This document shows positions 9,994 through 20,483 of a stretch of 64,000 nt of DNA, in pieces. This DNA comes from JBKQVT01 sp963727245 (GTDB lineage Bacteria; Planctomycetota; Planctomycetia; Pirellulales; Thermoguttaceae), in NCBI GenBank assembly GCA_963727245.1, contig CAVSFO010000009.1, forward strand, positions 310,001 through 374,000, given 5' to 3'. How positions within the stretch are numbered: position 1 is the stretch's first letter; each line of letters opens with the position of its first letter. Below the pieces are notes generated by a model. It saw nothing but the letters and a program-made list of their open reading frames with translations, did not search any database and was not told the origin of the DNA. The position numbers were made by a program, and so were the translations under genes.

Positions 9994-10380
9994 TCAGGTC
10001 CGGCGCCTTGCCTGGTATACCAGCAGGACGACGAGAACGGCGCAAACCACGGGCCACCACGGAAGGCCCGTGCCCGGCGAGGAAGGAGCCGTGGCCGGAG
10101 CCTGCTCCGATGACTCCGCCTTGGGCGGCGAGGGAACGAAATCCGCCGCGGGACTCGCTGGACCTGCGGCCGGCGGTTCTTGCCGAGGCGTTGGCGCCGG
10201 CTGTGTCTCGCTGCCGGGCGCGACGCGGGGTTGGGGAGTCGGTCCCAGCGCGGGGATGCTGGGAACGAGCGTAGGGGGCTGGAGGTCCGGATAGAGCCGG
10301 TTCGGACTCTGGGCACGGACCGCGTGCGGCGGGGCGAACACAACGCATCCCGCCAGCAAGGCAATCGCGACAAGTTTCAT
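9994..10380 (-). CDS. Signal-peptide protein with Pro-rich linker and C-terminal anchor
   Basis: A 128-residue protein. A signal peptide covers residues 1-24 (cleavage after AVRA). A Pro/Ala/Ser-rich low-complexity region fills residues 30-105. A single hydrophobic segment (WWPVVCAVLVVLLVY) is followed by a short Arg-rich tail, giving a type I membrane protein with a disordered extracytoplasmic part. The start is the ATG directly before the signal peptide; an in-frame upstream extension adds only non-conserved residues. Function unknown. It lies between a convergent small reading frame and the MFS transporter on the same strand. Confidence 0.6.
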   Translation of the reverse strand: MKLVAIALLAGCVVFAPPHAVRAQSPNRLYPDLQPPTLVPSIPALGPTPQPRVAPGSETQPAPTPRQEPPAAGPASPAADFVPSPPKAESSEQAPATAPSSPGTGLPWWPVVCAVLVVLLVYQARRRT

Positions 10381-10500
10381 GGCTCGGCATCCCGGAGAAA
10401 TTGAACGCTGTTGCAGGCAGGCAGCTTTTACCACAAAAGACGGTTCGCTGACAAGCCCGACTTTCGTCTTGGCCCTGCAATTCCGGGAAGCGGGAGAGGT

Positions 10501-11696
10501 TCACGCCGCCCGCCGCACGCGGAGGCCGATCAAGCCGGCCAGTCCACAGGCCAGCAGCGCAGTGACGGTATAGACGCCGGCGTTCGGAGAACCGGGCGCG
10601 AGGTAGAGGCTCAGGGCGCCCACGGCCGGCCCCAGACAGATGCCCATGCCGATCATCGCTTCGTGCAATCCGCCGTGTTCGCCCTTGGTTTCGCCAACGT
10701 CCATCGAGTAGAACAGCGACGAGTAGTAAATGAGGCCGACGGAGACGCCGAAGACCGCTTGCGCGGCGACGAGCAGTCCGAGGTTGTGCGAAAGGAGCAG
10801 GAGGCTGAAGCTCAGCGTTAGCCCAACGAAGGCAGCCAGCAGCCAGCGGAAGCGGTAGTGCCAGCCGGTCCATTGCCAGAGGGCGACGAAGGTCCCCAGG
10901 CGAACGAACATCCAGATCGAGCAGAACAGCCCCGCCTGCGCCGGGGACATGGCCAGCGTCCTGGCCAGGGCCGGGATCATGGCCATGACGGTGGTGATCC
11001 CGACGTAGGAGAAGGGAATCGCCAGCCACACCATGCGCAGAAAGGTCTGCGGGCTGACGCCTTGGGTGAAGGCAGCCGCTTCCAGGGAATGTGGCGCCGC
11101 CGCGGGCGGCACGGCGGCGCCCCGGGGACGGGGTTCTTGCCCAGACGCAGCACGATCAAATATTGGCCGCCGTGGATGAGTGCCGGCAGCCAGAAGACGC
11201 TGTCGGGGCCGAGCGTTTCGTAGAGCGTGCCGCCGAAGAAATACGTGGCCGCCATCCCCGCCGACCAGATGACGTTGTAGATGCCGATGTTTTTCGGCAG
11301 CACGTCATCGCTGACGCCGTCGCTGACCAGGGCTTCGAGCGTTGGCCAGGTGAAGCAGATCGTCGCCGCCCAACCGACGTACACGAGGAGGACCGCCGGC
11401 ACCGAGGTAAAGAGTGTGCCCAGCGCCAGGCAGGCAGCCATGCCGCCGAAGCCGGTCTTGAGCGCCGTGAAGTAGCCGAAACGCTGGGCGAAACGTCCGC
11501 CCTGCCACGCGGCGAACGTGTAGACCAGGCCGCCCAGCGCCGGGGCGGAGAGGTTGCCGAGGTTGCCGAAACCGAAACGGTCGCGCAGCAGGAAGAAGAT
11601 GTAGCCGCCAAAGTACGACGTGGCGAGGGTGTTCAACCCCTCGAGCACAAAGAAGATGGTTTTGGACTTCCGGGTATGCACGGGGCGGCGGTTCAA
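10501..11696 (-). CDS. MFS transporter (frameshifted)
   Basis: Corrected length is about 398 residues with about twelve membrane segments, typical of the major facilitator superfamily. The N-terminal half contains GGLVYTFAAWQGGRFAQRFG, resembling the MFS loop 2-3 region. The C-terminal half ends GLAGLIGLRVRRAA. One missing base near 11,110, in the cytoplasmic central loop between the two six-helix bundles, separates the halves. The break lies in a G/C run, so it may be a sequencing artefact. Substrate unknown. Confidence 0.75.
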
Positions 11697-12005
11697 ACGG
11701 GGGGCGGGGCGAGCCGTAAAATCTCGGCGATGACCTGGAGGTATGCCAGCTCACGGCGGCGGACCTGGACGGCTGGAGTTGGTCGAGATCGGCTGGAGAA
11801 CACCTGCGAATGGCGCGATACGGATAGGCATGTTGACATTGTGAAACCACCCAAGCCCGCCATGCCTGACCGGAGGCGAAAGCGCTCGATCGGCGTCAGC
11901 CGGGAACGCCCAGCATACGCCAGTGCCCTTCGAGTTACGGCCGGGCACGCGCAAACAGGCCCGGGCCAACTGCTCTAAGTTTTTGCGAGACCATGACTTG
12001 CGAAA
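11697..12005. other. Intergenic DNA between MFS gene and left att repeat
   Basis: No convincing gene. Readable frames here lack family similarity, ribosome binding sites and plausible protein composition. This stretch is the last host DNA before the putative integration site. Confidence 0.4.
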
Positions 12006-12050
12006 TGGGGCTGAGGGGACTCGAACCCATGACCTACGGATTAAAATTCC
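12006..12050 (-). repeat. tRNA-Lys 3' fragment: candidate left attachment site
   Basis: Forty-five bases match 38091-38135, the 3' part of the intact tRNA-Lys(UUU) gene, in the same orientation with two mismatches (12015 and 12047). The match runs from the discriminator base through the T arm and variable loop into the anticodon arm, then stops. Upstream tRNA sequence is absent, so this is not a tRNA gene. A displaced tRNA 3' end beside an integrase gene is the usual footprint of site-specific integration. Confidence 0.8.
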
Positions 12051-12291
12051 ATGATACCAAGTCGCAAACGACTACAGCACAGTATCTTGTGTATTGTAGT
12101 TATAGCACCTTTCTGCTAAAATAAGGCGCAAAGGTGATACAGATGTATCAGGTCCCGACATCTCGGCCATTCTGGCGACGGTCGCCCAACCTATTGGCCG
12201 GTGGATGTCACCGACGAGATCGTATCACCGCCACCAGAATAGCACAAGCGCACGGCGGCACGCAAGAAGGTTCCGCCGAGGACCCCACGTC

Positions 12292-13857
12292 ATGCCGAGG
12301 CTCTGGTCAGAGAAGCAGAAGGAGAAGGGAGTCAAGCTCACCCTCAACTGGTGGACGGGGCGGAACTGCTGGCGAAAGAAGATCGGCGGGCACACGAAGT
12401 ACTTTCAGCACCCCGATTCAGCAGAGGGGTACTCAGCTGCCGTGGCCGAATACTACAGCTACCTGCAAAGCCGCCAACCGAGGAAACCCCACGAGGACGA
12501 ATACGAACATCACCTTGGCCTCCTCGGCCAGTTCCTTGAATGGTACAGCCGGTTCGGCATCCCGGAAGACGAGGACGACTTGGCGGAGGAGGTGAAGAAC
12601 CTCCACCGCCGTTTGAAAGCCGAACTCGAAAGCGCCGACGAGCCCAGAGCCATCGGGCACCTTGTTCCGGACGGGACGAACGAAGCGAAGAAACGGCTCA
12701 TCATCGAACCAGCATCGCACTCCAGGATCGCTGGCGGGGGCCCTGATTCGTTCTCGCCCCCACCGGGGCGATTCGGCGCCGTGGGGTGGGAACCGTCAGG
12801 AAAATGGAAGGCACGCCTTCACCAACTTGAACTGGTAACGCAAAGCGGGAAACGCTTGCCTCAGACAGTCGGATACCAGATCAGGTGCTTCCTTGATTTC
12901 AAGGCCGCCCAAGCCGCTGCCGACGAGCTCGCTCCGACCACTTGGGGAGACCTGGCTGAAAAGCTCTCCCGGTTTGAGGAATGGGTCGGGACGAACACGC
13001 ACGTCTCCACGATCAATGGCTCGACGGTAAAGGGCTACTACCAGCACTTGTGCCAACTGCGGTCGGAAGGCAAGATCGGCAGAGTCAGGGCACACAACCT
13101 GTTCCAGGCCGCCAAGCAATGGATACGCTGGGCATGGCGAGAAGAAAATGTGGAGCTTGAGAATCTTCCTCGCAACATCAACGATCCCGAACTGCGATTC
13201 ACCTTGCATGTCGACGACGCTACGGGAAGAAGGAAGCAGACCCGTACCGAGCAACTTTTCACGAAGCAGGAGCTTCGTGCGATGCTCAAGGTGCTGCCGG
13301 ACAGGTTCGGGCTTTACGTGCTGCTTTGCCTGAACTGCGGCTTCACGCAGGGTGATCTTGCGACACTGGGGAAGGACGAGCTACGGCTGAAGGAAGGTCG
13401 AATCGTCCGTCAGCGGGCCAAGACTCGCCGACACCCGAACCCTCCCCTCGTGAACTACAAGCTGTGGCCGAGGACGCTCAGGCTTCTCAAGAAGCACATC
13501 AGCGGCCATGCCGACCTCGTGTTCCTGACGAAGCGGAAGACCCCGTTGATCGTGAGCAAGATGTTGACGAGGAATGACGGCAACCACCACATCCGCTACG
13601 ACACGGTATGCCGCACCTACGGCAGGCTTCGGAAAGAGCACGCCGAGCTTCCGAACAAGTCCCTGAAGTTCCTGCGCAAGACGGGTTCGACCAGACTCAG
13701 GGGCGACACCACATTTATGCTCCTCGATCAGCTCTATCTCGGGCACAGCCACAAGACCATCGCCGACAGGCACTACAATGCCTTTGATGGCGGCCCCTAT
13801 TCGCCTCTCGACGAAGCAATCACCTGGCTTGGCCAGGAGTTCGGGCTGCTACGATAG
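12292..13857 (+). CDS. int: Tyrosine-recombinase-type integrase
   Basis: A 521-residue protein. An N-terminal region with a W-rich start leads to a SAM-like core-binding domain (about residues 200-300) and a C-terminal catalytic domain (about 340-521). Box II reads KFLRKTGSTRL, followed by LYLGHSHKTIADRHYNAF, giving the conserved Arg, the LGH motif and the nucleophilic Tyr. Box I reads LNCGFTQGDLATL, where the usual Arg position is occupied by Thr or Gln, and the first His of HxxR is Lys. These deviations appear characteristic of planctomycete integrases as I recall them. The gene starts about 240 bases from the tRNA-Lys fragment, so it probably drives integration at tRNA-Lys. The start at MPRLW is preferred over an upstream ATG with atypical Arg/His-rich composition. 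Confidence 0.8.
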   Translation: MPRLWSEKQKEKGVKLTLNWWTGRNCWRKKIGGHTKYFQHPDSAEGYSAAVAEYYSYLQSRQPRKPHEDEYEHHLGLLGQFLEWYSRFGIPEDEDDLAEEVKNLHRRLKAELESADEPRAIGHLVPDGTNEAKKRLIIEPASHSRIAGGGPDSFSPPPGRFGAVGWEPSGKWKARLHQLELVTQSGKRLPQTVGYQIRCFLDFKAAQAAADELAPTTWGDLAEKLSRFEEWVGTNTHVSTINGSTVKGYYQHLCQLRSEGKIGRVRAHNLFQAAKQWIRWAWREENVELENLPRNINDPELRFTLHVDDATGRRKQTRTEQLFTKQELRAMLKVLPDRFGLYVLLCLNCGFTQGDLATLGKDELRLKEGRIVRQRAKTRRHPNPPLVNYKLWPRTLRLLKKHISGHADLVFLTKRKTPLIVSKMLTRNDGNHHIRYDTVCRTYGRLRKEHAELPNKSLKFLRKTGSTRLRGDTTFMLLDQLYLGHSHKTIADRHYNAFDGGPYSPLDEAITWLGQEFGLLR

Positions 13858-14085
13858 CGGATGGCTTTCTTTTGCACCATCGAGCCCGAAGTCGTGATCC
13901 CCTACCGCCCCGCTCGCACCCCGGGGTTGGCTCCAATGCCGGCGCCCGCCCGCCCGAAAACCACGCGAGTCGCTTGTGTGCCGCCGTCCCCGAGGGCCGG
14001 CCGCCGGGGGCGTGGCTGGAGCCGGGCGAGGGCGACGGCGTGAGTCCTTCATCGTTCCCGGCCGCACTATAGCGAGATCCCCGCC

Positions 14086-16970
14086 TCACCGCCCGACTGC
14101 GCCCGCCGTCTGGACCGTGATATCCACGCTCCCCTTTAGGCCGGCCAGCACGATCCACTCGCCGTCCACGCGGCCGCCGGGCTGGCCATCGACCGCGATG
14201 CCGCCGATCCGCAGTCCGCCGGGCAGCCGCAGCTTGAGATGGATCGGCGCCGAACCGAGCCGTTCGGGGACCGCAAGCCGCAGGCGGACGTTGCCGTCGG
14301 CGACGTGGGAAACGCAGTGCAAGGAAAACGGCCCGTACCAGGTGGGCAGCTCGCGGATGTCGATCTCCTTGTTGTCCTCCAGCCAACGCCGCGGACTCCC
14401 TTGCAGGAGATACAGCCCGCCATCCCGCTCCTGGACCATCATCGTGCGGAACATGCGGATCAGGCTGGAGATGGAATGGACGTGCGGCTGCGTGTTGGAG
14501 CCCCATTCGCCAGTCGCCAGCGTCCCGTGCGTGACGTCCGCAGCGAGGATAGTGTAGAACATCCGCAGGAAGTCTTCGACCCGCCCCTCTTCCAGCAGCA
14601 CGATGGCCAGGTCCTGGCTGTAGAACATGCTGGCCGTGGCCGACTCTTCCCGACTGCCCTTGTGGACGTGGTCGATGTTCCAGCGGATGACCTGGGTGAT
14701 CAGCGGGTTGTCGCGTGGGAGCACGCCGCCGAAGGCCAGGTTGATCGGGCCGCATGCGCCGTTGAGATACTCGTTCTTGAATTTCGGCGCACCAAGTCCC
14801 AGGGCACGTACCAGAGGTCGCTCGACTTGTCGGTGAGCCGGTCGACGGCGGCGACGATGTCCTGCCGGTAGCTCTCCGCTTCCTTCAGCAGGCCGGCGCC
14901 CTCGGGATATCCCCACTCGGAGAGCAACTGGGCCATCTGGTGCAAGCCCATGTAGCTGACGGCGTCGGCATAGGTGAAGTAGCCCTCGCCGCCGGGCATG
15001 TCGCAGACGAACTTGCCGTAGAGCAGGCCGCGGCAGGGATTGCCGGCCTTCTCCTTCGAGAAGTTTCGCTCGCGGACGATCCACCGGCAGCCGTCCAGGA
15101 TCGCCTTCTTGTGCGCCGCCAGCCACGCCCGGTCGTTGGCCAGCCGGGCGTGCTGGGCCATCGCCCAAAGGGCCCAGCCGTTGCAGATGCTCCACGAGGC
15201 GTCGCTGCCGTCCGTCTTGATATTCGTCACGTCGGAGAAGCATCCCTGGTGGGTGCGCGTCCCGGCGGGCTTCCGCTGCCCCTGCCGCCAGAACACCGTG
15301 TCCAGCAGCTTCTCCGCCGTGGCGTGGTCGCCCATCAGGTCCAGGGCATAGACCCACTTCATGCTGGAGTCGTCCCATTGGCAGCGATAGCAGACGGAAT
15401 CGAAGACGATGTACCGGCCGTTCCAGCGCTTGGTGAGAAAGTAGCCGTCGAGCATCGCCTTGACGGCGATGTTGTCGAGCACTTTGTCGGGCGTCGTCAG
15501 CCGGGAAACCCGTGCGGCAAGGGACTTCCAGGTCGAGCGGGCCGTCGCCAGGGCCTGCTCGGGCGAACGCCCCGTCAGTTCCTCCGGGGCCACCTTGGGC
15601 GGCGAACCGCTCCAATAGTACGTGCCGGGGAAATCGAACACCCGGTTCACCGCCACCCGCACCGTTTGGCCCGGCTCGATGCGGCCGCGCGTCAGCAGGG
15701 CATTGTAGAGCCCGCCCTCCCGGAGGAGTGTTCTGAGGTCGGAATGGTCCGCCTTCTTGTCCGGGGGGCGATTGCCCGGCACGACGGCCTGGAATTCGAG
15801 CGTGAAGCCGGCTGGGACCCGGGCGGAGCAGCGGGCGCTGCCGCCCTCCAACACCACGCCGTTCTGGTAGCTAAGATTCCGCTTGGGTTTCTTGTTGTCG
15901 CCGGCCTCGGCGGCAAACAGCGTCACCTGCCGGGGAATCGCGCTGCGGTTGGTGATATCGAGGATGGCCCACGCCAGCGTGCTCTCCAAGCCCGACTCGT
16001 ACGAGGAACCGCGGAGCGGTTCGGCCGTGGCCCGCTGGCGAACGATGACCTCCGCACTCCTCCAGTCGGTGACGACGATAGGCAGGCAGCCCTCCTCCAG
16101 CGACTGCCGCACGTGGTCCATGCCCATCGGCACCGCGTGGCCGTCCTCGAACAGCCCGAACGACATGGCGTTGGCCATATAGGGCGTGCCGGTGATATCC
16201 TCGATGTTGGGGACCCGTTCCAACTGGCCGGTGGGCGACACGGCTGTTTCCGCCGGATCGCCGGGCGGACCGATGGCCGTCCAACGGACCGGGTCGCCGT
16301 ACTGGGTCACGTACCAGTCGTAGCCGGCTTCCTCACCCGGCGGAGGCGGCGTCCCCGGGGCCCGATGCGCCGCCTGCCCGGGCTGCTTCCACTCCTCGTC
16401 GGGAACGGCCAGCAGCGCGTCATCCGCCCGCACCAGCGTAAACCATGTCTCCCGATTGTTGTCGGTCGCCTTCACCGCAAGGACCGCCGCCTGGCCTGCC
16501 TTCACCCACGCCTTCGGCACCGTCAGGTAAAAGTGCCCAGACGAATCCGTGTTGAGCGTGTAGAGCACGTCGTAGAGCAGCCGGCACCGCTGGTCGCGAC
16601 AGGGGAACTGCGTCGGCTCCAGCACCACGTCGCACTCCGCGGCCGCATGGCCGTTGACGAGGATCGTAAAGCCGCCGCCGGGAGCCATGGCGCCCATCGC
16701 CCCCGTCCAGACGAAAGTGACGGTCTCGGTCGGGATTTCCGCCGGCAGCGGGGCGCTCTTCCACTGCATCTCCGTAATGCCCTTCCGCTGGCGAACGCCG
16801 TAGAGGGTCGTCATGCCCAGGTGGGTGTACCAGCGGACCTGCATGCCGCCCTGCGGCTCTCCCTGAAAGCCCCGGACACAGGTGGCAGGCGACGTTTCCG
16901 CGGCCACGGCCGCGCGGGACGCCAGCAGGAGGATTACGACAACCACGGGAGCGGAAATTCTCCTGATCAT
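14086..16970 (-). CDS. Large secreted six-hairpin glycosidase-like protein, copy 1 (frameshifted)
   Basis: An AAGGAG site lies eight bases before the ATG at 16970. A signal peptide follows (ending ...AAVAAET), then N-terminal beta-sandwich-like sequence (about residues 25-430) and an alpha/alpha-barrel-like catalytic region (about 440-880) with DGYFLTKRWNGRYIVFDSVC and NGWALWAMAQHARLAND. A short beta C-terminal domain ends the protein. One missing base near 14,804 splits the frame; the corrected protein is 961 residues. A close full-length paralogue lies at 57,793-60,688. The fold suggests a polysaccharide-active enzyme; substrate unknown. It sits just inside the integrase end of the putative island, on the opposite strand. 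Confidence 0.7.
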
Positions 16971-17619
16971 GACCGGCTCCTTCAGAGGGCGGGACAACGG
17001 GGCGGGACTGAGCGGGCGGGAACCACACTCCCTAGATTCTAGATGGAGCCGCATCGCACCGCAAGCAACCGGTCGGCGTCCTCGGCGACAGCCATCTCGG
17101 CTAGGCCGTATAAGGACGGGACAAGGAGGCGTCCTCGGGAAGACTCGCCGTCCTCCCCCGGTGCCCCCGCATGCCGAGGTCTCTCCATGCCCACGCTGAG
17201 GATCATGTCCGTCCAGGGCTGCCCCGCCATGGCGAACCTTTGCGCCGCGATCCCGAATCGGCCGGCAAGAAACACGAAACCCCGCCTGGAAAGCGGGGTC
17301 TCTTCACGAGGTTATCGCTTGTTGTCCGAACGACGCTGCATGAGGAGCGACGGGCCTCCTCACCGTAAACGGGCCGGGGGATCTAGCATCACATGCCCTC
17401 CGTATCAGGGTCAATCGAGGCGGGAACCGGAGAGGTTCATCAACTCCCGTTCCTGCCTTGCCATCGTCGCATTTGGCGTACCAGGATTTCGCTCTCGCTC
17501 CGCCCGGTCCGCGTTGATCGTCGTAACTCATAATCTTGCTTGGCCTTGCGAATGGTCCATCGGGGACGAAATCGGCAAGCGAATCGGTAGGATGTCCGGA
17601 ACCGAGCAGCCCGTGCCCA
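16971..17619. other. Long mostly non-coding stretch
   Basis: About 650 bases with no supported gene. Frames on both strands are Arg/Pro/Ser-rich and look random. A hairpin at 17280-17298 is the only distinct feature. Confidence 0.4.
17280..17304 (+). terminator. Hairpin terminator
   Basis: CCCCGC (17280-17285), a seven-base loop CTGGAAA, GCGGGG (17293-17298), then TCTCTT. A short GC stem with a pyrimidine-rich tail of the kind common in mobile elements. Confidence 0.45.
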
Positions 17620-17991
17620 ATGCTTGTGCAATTCGCGAAGCGATCCGGGGCGGCCCGGGAACCGGACCTCGTTGCGACGGATTGCTCGGGCGAAGATTTC
17701 GCGGGGCGGGACGAAGAAGCGGTTCACGGATATCGAACAGAGTTCGCCTCGGACCCGGACCTTCGACCGGGCGCAGGGGTCTGCGCCTCAACGGAAGCGG
17801 CCGGCCTCCTGTCGGCAGATTTCCCACCGTGGGAATTGCGCCTTCGCCTGACTCCCGCTCTTGCCGGCAGATCCGCCTTGTCGCCGATCCGGGAGATCGA
17901 TGTTCGTAACAAGGCAGAGCGGGTCGTCCGGAAGCTGATGGAGCAGTACGGGGCGGATCATTTCGAGCGGGTGATAGCGTCAGCGGATTAG
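17620..17991 (+). CDS. Hypothetical protein, weakly supported
   Basis: A 123-residue frame from ATG 17620. The C-terminal ~27 residues (NKAERVVRKLMEQYGADHFE and following) look like a real amphipathic helix. The N-terminal half is less convincing and no good ribosome binding site is seen. It lies between two hairpins and may be a decayed or partly frameshifted gene. Family not recognised. Confidence 0.35.
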   Translation: MLVQFAKRSGAAREPDLVATDCSGEDFAGRDEEAVHGYRTEFASDPDLRPGAGVCASTEAAGLLSADFPPWELRLRLTPALAGRSALSPIREIDVRNKAERVVRKLMEQYGADHFERVIASAD

Positions 17992-18185
17992 CCGATTGGC
18001 CGAGATCCCCTCTTTCGCTCCCATTCGGGGCATGGTCGTTTCCCGAGACCGTGATATACTACAAGTAGCTGGTCAGCCAACTAGGGAGGGCCGACACACC
18101 TGGTTTCACCGCTCGCTCGATAGGAAACATGGGCAGCAGATGACCGAGGTTGGCGTACCGCCTCTCCCGAGAAACATTCCGTGAC

Positions 18186-18216
18186 AAGAAGCCCGCCTCC
18201 AATGCGCGGGCTTCTT
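18186..18216 (+). terminator. Strong GC hairpin
   Basis: AAGAAGCCCGC (18186-18196) pairs perfectly with GCGGGCTTCTT (18206-18216) around a nine-base loop. It precedes the small gene at 18248 by about 30 bases, so it may end an upstream transcript or act as a leader structure. Confidence 0.5.
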
Positions 18217-18247
18217 GATTAAATCGGGCAACGCACGAGGATTACCC

Positions 18248-18565
18248 ATGCCGGTTCAAGTACATCCCATCGCACAAGCCGCCACGTTCCTGGCGACCGG
18301 GCCAGGGACTCCCAAGCAGAAGCTCGTCCTTGGCGGCAAGCTGATCCAGGCGGCGAGGACGTTCCCCGGGGATTGGACACCGGAGTTGCGGGAGAGGGCC
18401 AGCAGCATCTACCGCGGTCTCCTGACGGGCGGCAGCGTGCAGAAGACGGTCGAGCAGATGGACGCGAACGCCGCCGACAAGTGTCTCAAGCGCCTCGCCA
18501 AGGAGACCGCGGAATTGGCGGCGGAGACCGAGCAGGCCAGGAGCCAGGCACGTTCACGCAAGTGA
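18248..18565 (+). CDS. Hypothetical 105-residue protein
   Basis: ATG 18248 has a GAGGA site about nine bases upstream. The protein is mostly helical with an Ala/Glu/Lys-rich C-terminal half (NAADKCLKRLAKETAELAAE), possibly a short coiled coil. There is no signal peptide or membrane segment. It is preceded by a strong hairpin and followed by a second accessory gene. Family not recognised. Confidence 0.5.
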   Translation: MPVQVHPIAQAATFLATGPGTPKQKLVLGGKLIQAARTFPGDWTPELRERASSIYRGLLTGGSVQKTVEQMDANAADKCLKRLAKETAELAAETEQARSQARSRK

Positions 18566-18699
18566 TCCGCCGGTTTTCGGTAACGCCAAACCTCTTTGGG
18601 ACATTCCGAAGACATGACCGTGCGAGGGCGGGCCAAGGGCGTGGTTCGTGGTGACGGGCGTAATGATCCGCTACAACGTCCTGATCGAAATCAATTCGG

Positions 18700-19032
18700 A
18701 TGGCGGAAGGAGAAGCAGCGTGGACAAGAGCCGAAAAGCGAATCGCGAGGACAACGAGAATAACCCTGCAATACAAGACCCGGCAAGCGACGCTGCTTGA
18801 GGAGGAACTTGGCGAGGACAAGCTAAGGCAATTGCTGGCGTTCATCAGCCAAACCGAGCAAACGCCTGCCGGAGCCGCCGAGGTTCGACGCCGAAGGGAA
18901 CTCTTCGGCGAGTGCAAACGAGTCGAAGGCGAGCCCGCGGGCCAGTTCTACGCTCGGCTCCGCCATTGGTTGGACCGGGAGATACCGCAGACCAAATCGC
19001 CTCTCCATGCTCCGAGGCAGACCGGCGATTAG
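18700..19032 (+). CDS. Hypothetical 110-residue basic protein
   Basis: The second half (residues ~60-110: RRRELFGECKR, then FYARLRHWLDREIPQTKSPL and HAPRQTGD) has the look of a conserved planctomycete accessory protein I recall from similar contexts. The N-terminus is less certain: an alternative frame from 18664 also reads well for about 40 codons, and no clear ribosome binding site decides the start. Cytoplasmic, charged, no recognisable catalytic motif. Confidence 0.45.
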   Translation: MAEGEAAWTRAEKRIARTTRITLQYKTRQATLLEEELGEDKLRQLLAFISQTEQTPAGAAEVRRRRELFGECKRVEGEPAGQFYARLRHWLDREIPQTKSPLHAPRQTGD

Positions 19033-19141
19033 TTCAAGGCCGCACGACGGATCCTGGTCCGTGGCGTCGTTTTTTCCGTGCGGCCCCGCGGATCCTCGGG
19101 CTGCCGGTCCGTGCCTTCCGAATGTTCGTCCATCGCGTCAC

Positions 19142-19406
19142 CTATGTCCCGTCACCGTCATAATCCACTTCCGACCCGCCGTCGCATGTCGGCTGCTCGC
19201 CCCCCAGCCTCTTGAACGCCTCCCTCGGATGCTTGTAGCCCAGGCAAGACATCGGCATCCTGCGCAGGCTGTTCCCAAATGTTGACCCGGTACTTGTCGC
19301 TGCGGTGCTTGGAAATCTCAACGCGGTCCAGGCGAGGCGGCTTGCCGATTGCCTTGGATGCCAAACTGCCGTTGTGCAGTGCTCGGGACGTTTCACCTTC
19401 CGCCAT
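19142..19406 (-). CDS. Hypothetical protein (probable frameshift)
   Basis: It starts MAEGETSRALHNGSLASKAI and continues through PPRLDRVEISKHRSDKYRVN to DVLPG. From there a second frame continues YKHPREAFKRLGGEQ to a DYDGDGT end. Removing one base near 19,233 joins them into 87 residues. The RLDRVEISKHRSDKYRV block is typical of a small planctomycete accessory family of unknown role. Without the correction the gene would be truncated. Confidence 0.4.
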
Positions 19407-19729
19407 GGCCTCTTGTCCTTCTGATCCGGGCCCGCCGTGGGGATCACTTTCATTCGGTGTCTACTGTTAATGCGGAATCCGCGCTTGGAATCCGCCAGCT
19501 TCCGCATATTTCTAGGGACGGGCTGGAGAAGTCTGTGGATTGCGGTCACACCCGGGGGTTGCTGTGGCTCGTTTTTCTATCGCCGCCGCGTCCTGTTCGT
19601 GATGATATGCCACAGAACGAAATGGCGAGCAACCTGGGCGCCAGGACATAACCCGGCCGGGTTGCTTGACGGGCTTGGCAGGAATGATAGGCTGAACCTA
19701 CCGCCATGGGTCTTCAAGGGAGAAGCGGT

Positions 19730-20401
19730 ATGGTCGGCGTCATCAACCATTGGGACATTCTCGCCCACCCGGTCACGACCGTCCGCTGCTTCGGATGGCG
19801 AGTCTTCTTTCGGGCCATCGGTCCGTGGCAAGGCAAGCCGTTTCTTTCGCTGTTGCGGTCTGCCGGTTTCCTGGAGACCGCGGACTCGAACCTATCCATG
19901 ATCCTGGAACGGTGTATCGGCCTGGAACTGCGGGCGAAGCGCATCTACGCCGCCCTCGCCAAAGCCTTCAGCGACGAGGGACTGGTGGGGCCGTTCCTTG
20001 CCGGTCTGGCCGAGCAGGAACAGTACCATGTTGACCTGCTGGAGCTTTGCCGGGCTGCCCCACTCCGTAGCGGCTGGCAGGCCGCCCTTTTCGATCCCTG
20101 GCAGGGCTGCCTGCCTCGCCTTGAGCGGCAAATGGACGCCACCGAGGCAGCCGTCCACGAGATCGGCTCGGTCGGTGACGCCCTTCGGCTCGTGGTCCAG
20201 ATCGAGTCCTCGGAGATCAACGAGGTGTTCAATGCCGCTCTCGCAGCCACGGACTCGGCCTTCGTGAAGAGACTGAGGCCCTTCAAGGAAGCGATGGAGG
20301 CCCACATGTCCTACATCGTGGAGCGGCTTCCCGAGCTGTCTCCGCAGTTGACGATGGTTTGCCGGGAGTTGCGGGCAAGGTTTCCGAAGGTGAGAGACTG
20401 A
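19730..20401 (+). CDS. Ferritin-like/rubrerythrin-like protein
   Basis: A 223-residue helical protein. From about residue 60 the ferritin-like pattern is visible: ELRAKRIYAALAKAF (Glu ligand position), then AEQEQYHVDLLEL (ExxH-type motif). A second pair of helices follows with IESSEINEVFNAAL. These carboxylate and His residues would coordinate a di-metal site, as in rubrerythrin-like proteins involved in oxidative stress, though one or more ligands may be missing. The N-terminal ~55 residues are an extra segment. Start at 19730 is supported by GGGAGAAG upstream; an in-frame ATG at 19706 is possible. Confidence 0.6.
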   Translation: MVGVINHWDILAHPVTTVRCFGWRVFFRAIGPWQGKPFLSLLRSAGFLETADSNLSMILERCIGLELRAKRIYAALAKAFSDEGLVGPFLAGLAEQEQYHVDLLELCRAAPLRSGWQAALFDPWQGCLPRLERQMDATEAAVHEIGSVGDALRLVVQIESSEINEVFNAALAATDSAFVKRLRPFKEAMEAHMSYIVERLPELSPQLTMVCRELRARFPKVRD

Positions 20402-20483
20402 TCGCCGCCGAACGACGGGCGGACCCTGTCCATGTGGAAGTGGATCAGGAAGCCGCTCATGCCGGCGAAGTGAGCAGCACGCC

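Noticed and set aside
17043..17909. A 288-codon plus-strand frame after the first large glycosidase gene.
   Set aside because: Arg/Ser/Pro-rich random composition with no ribosome binding site or motif, and it crosses a hairpin terminator.
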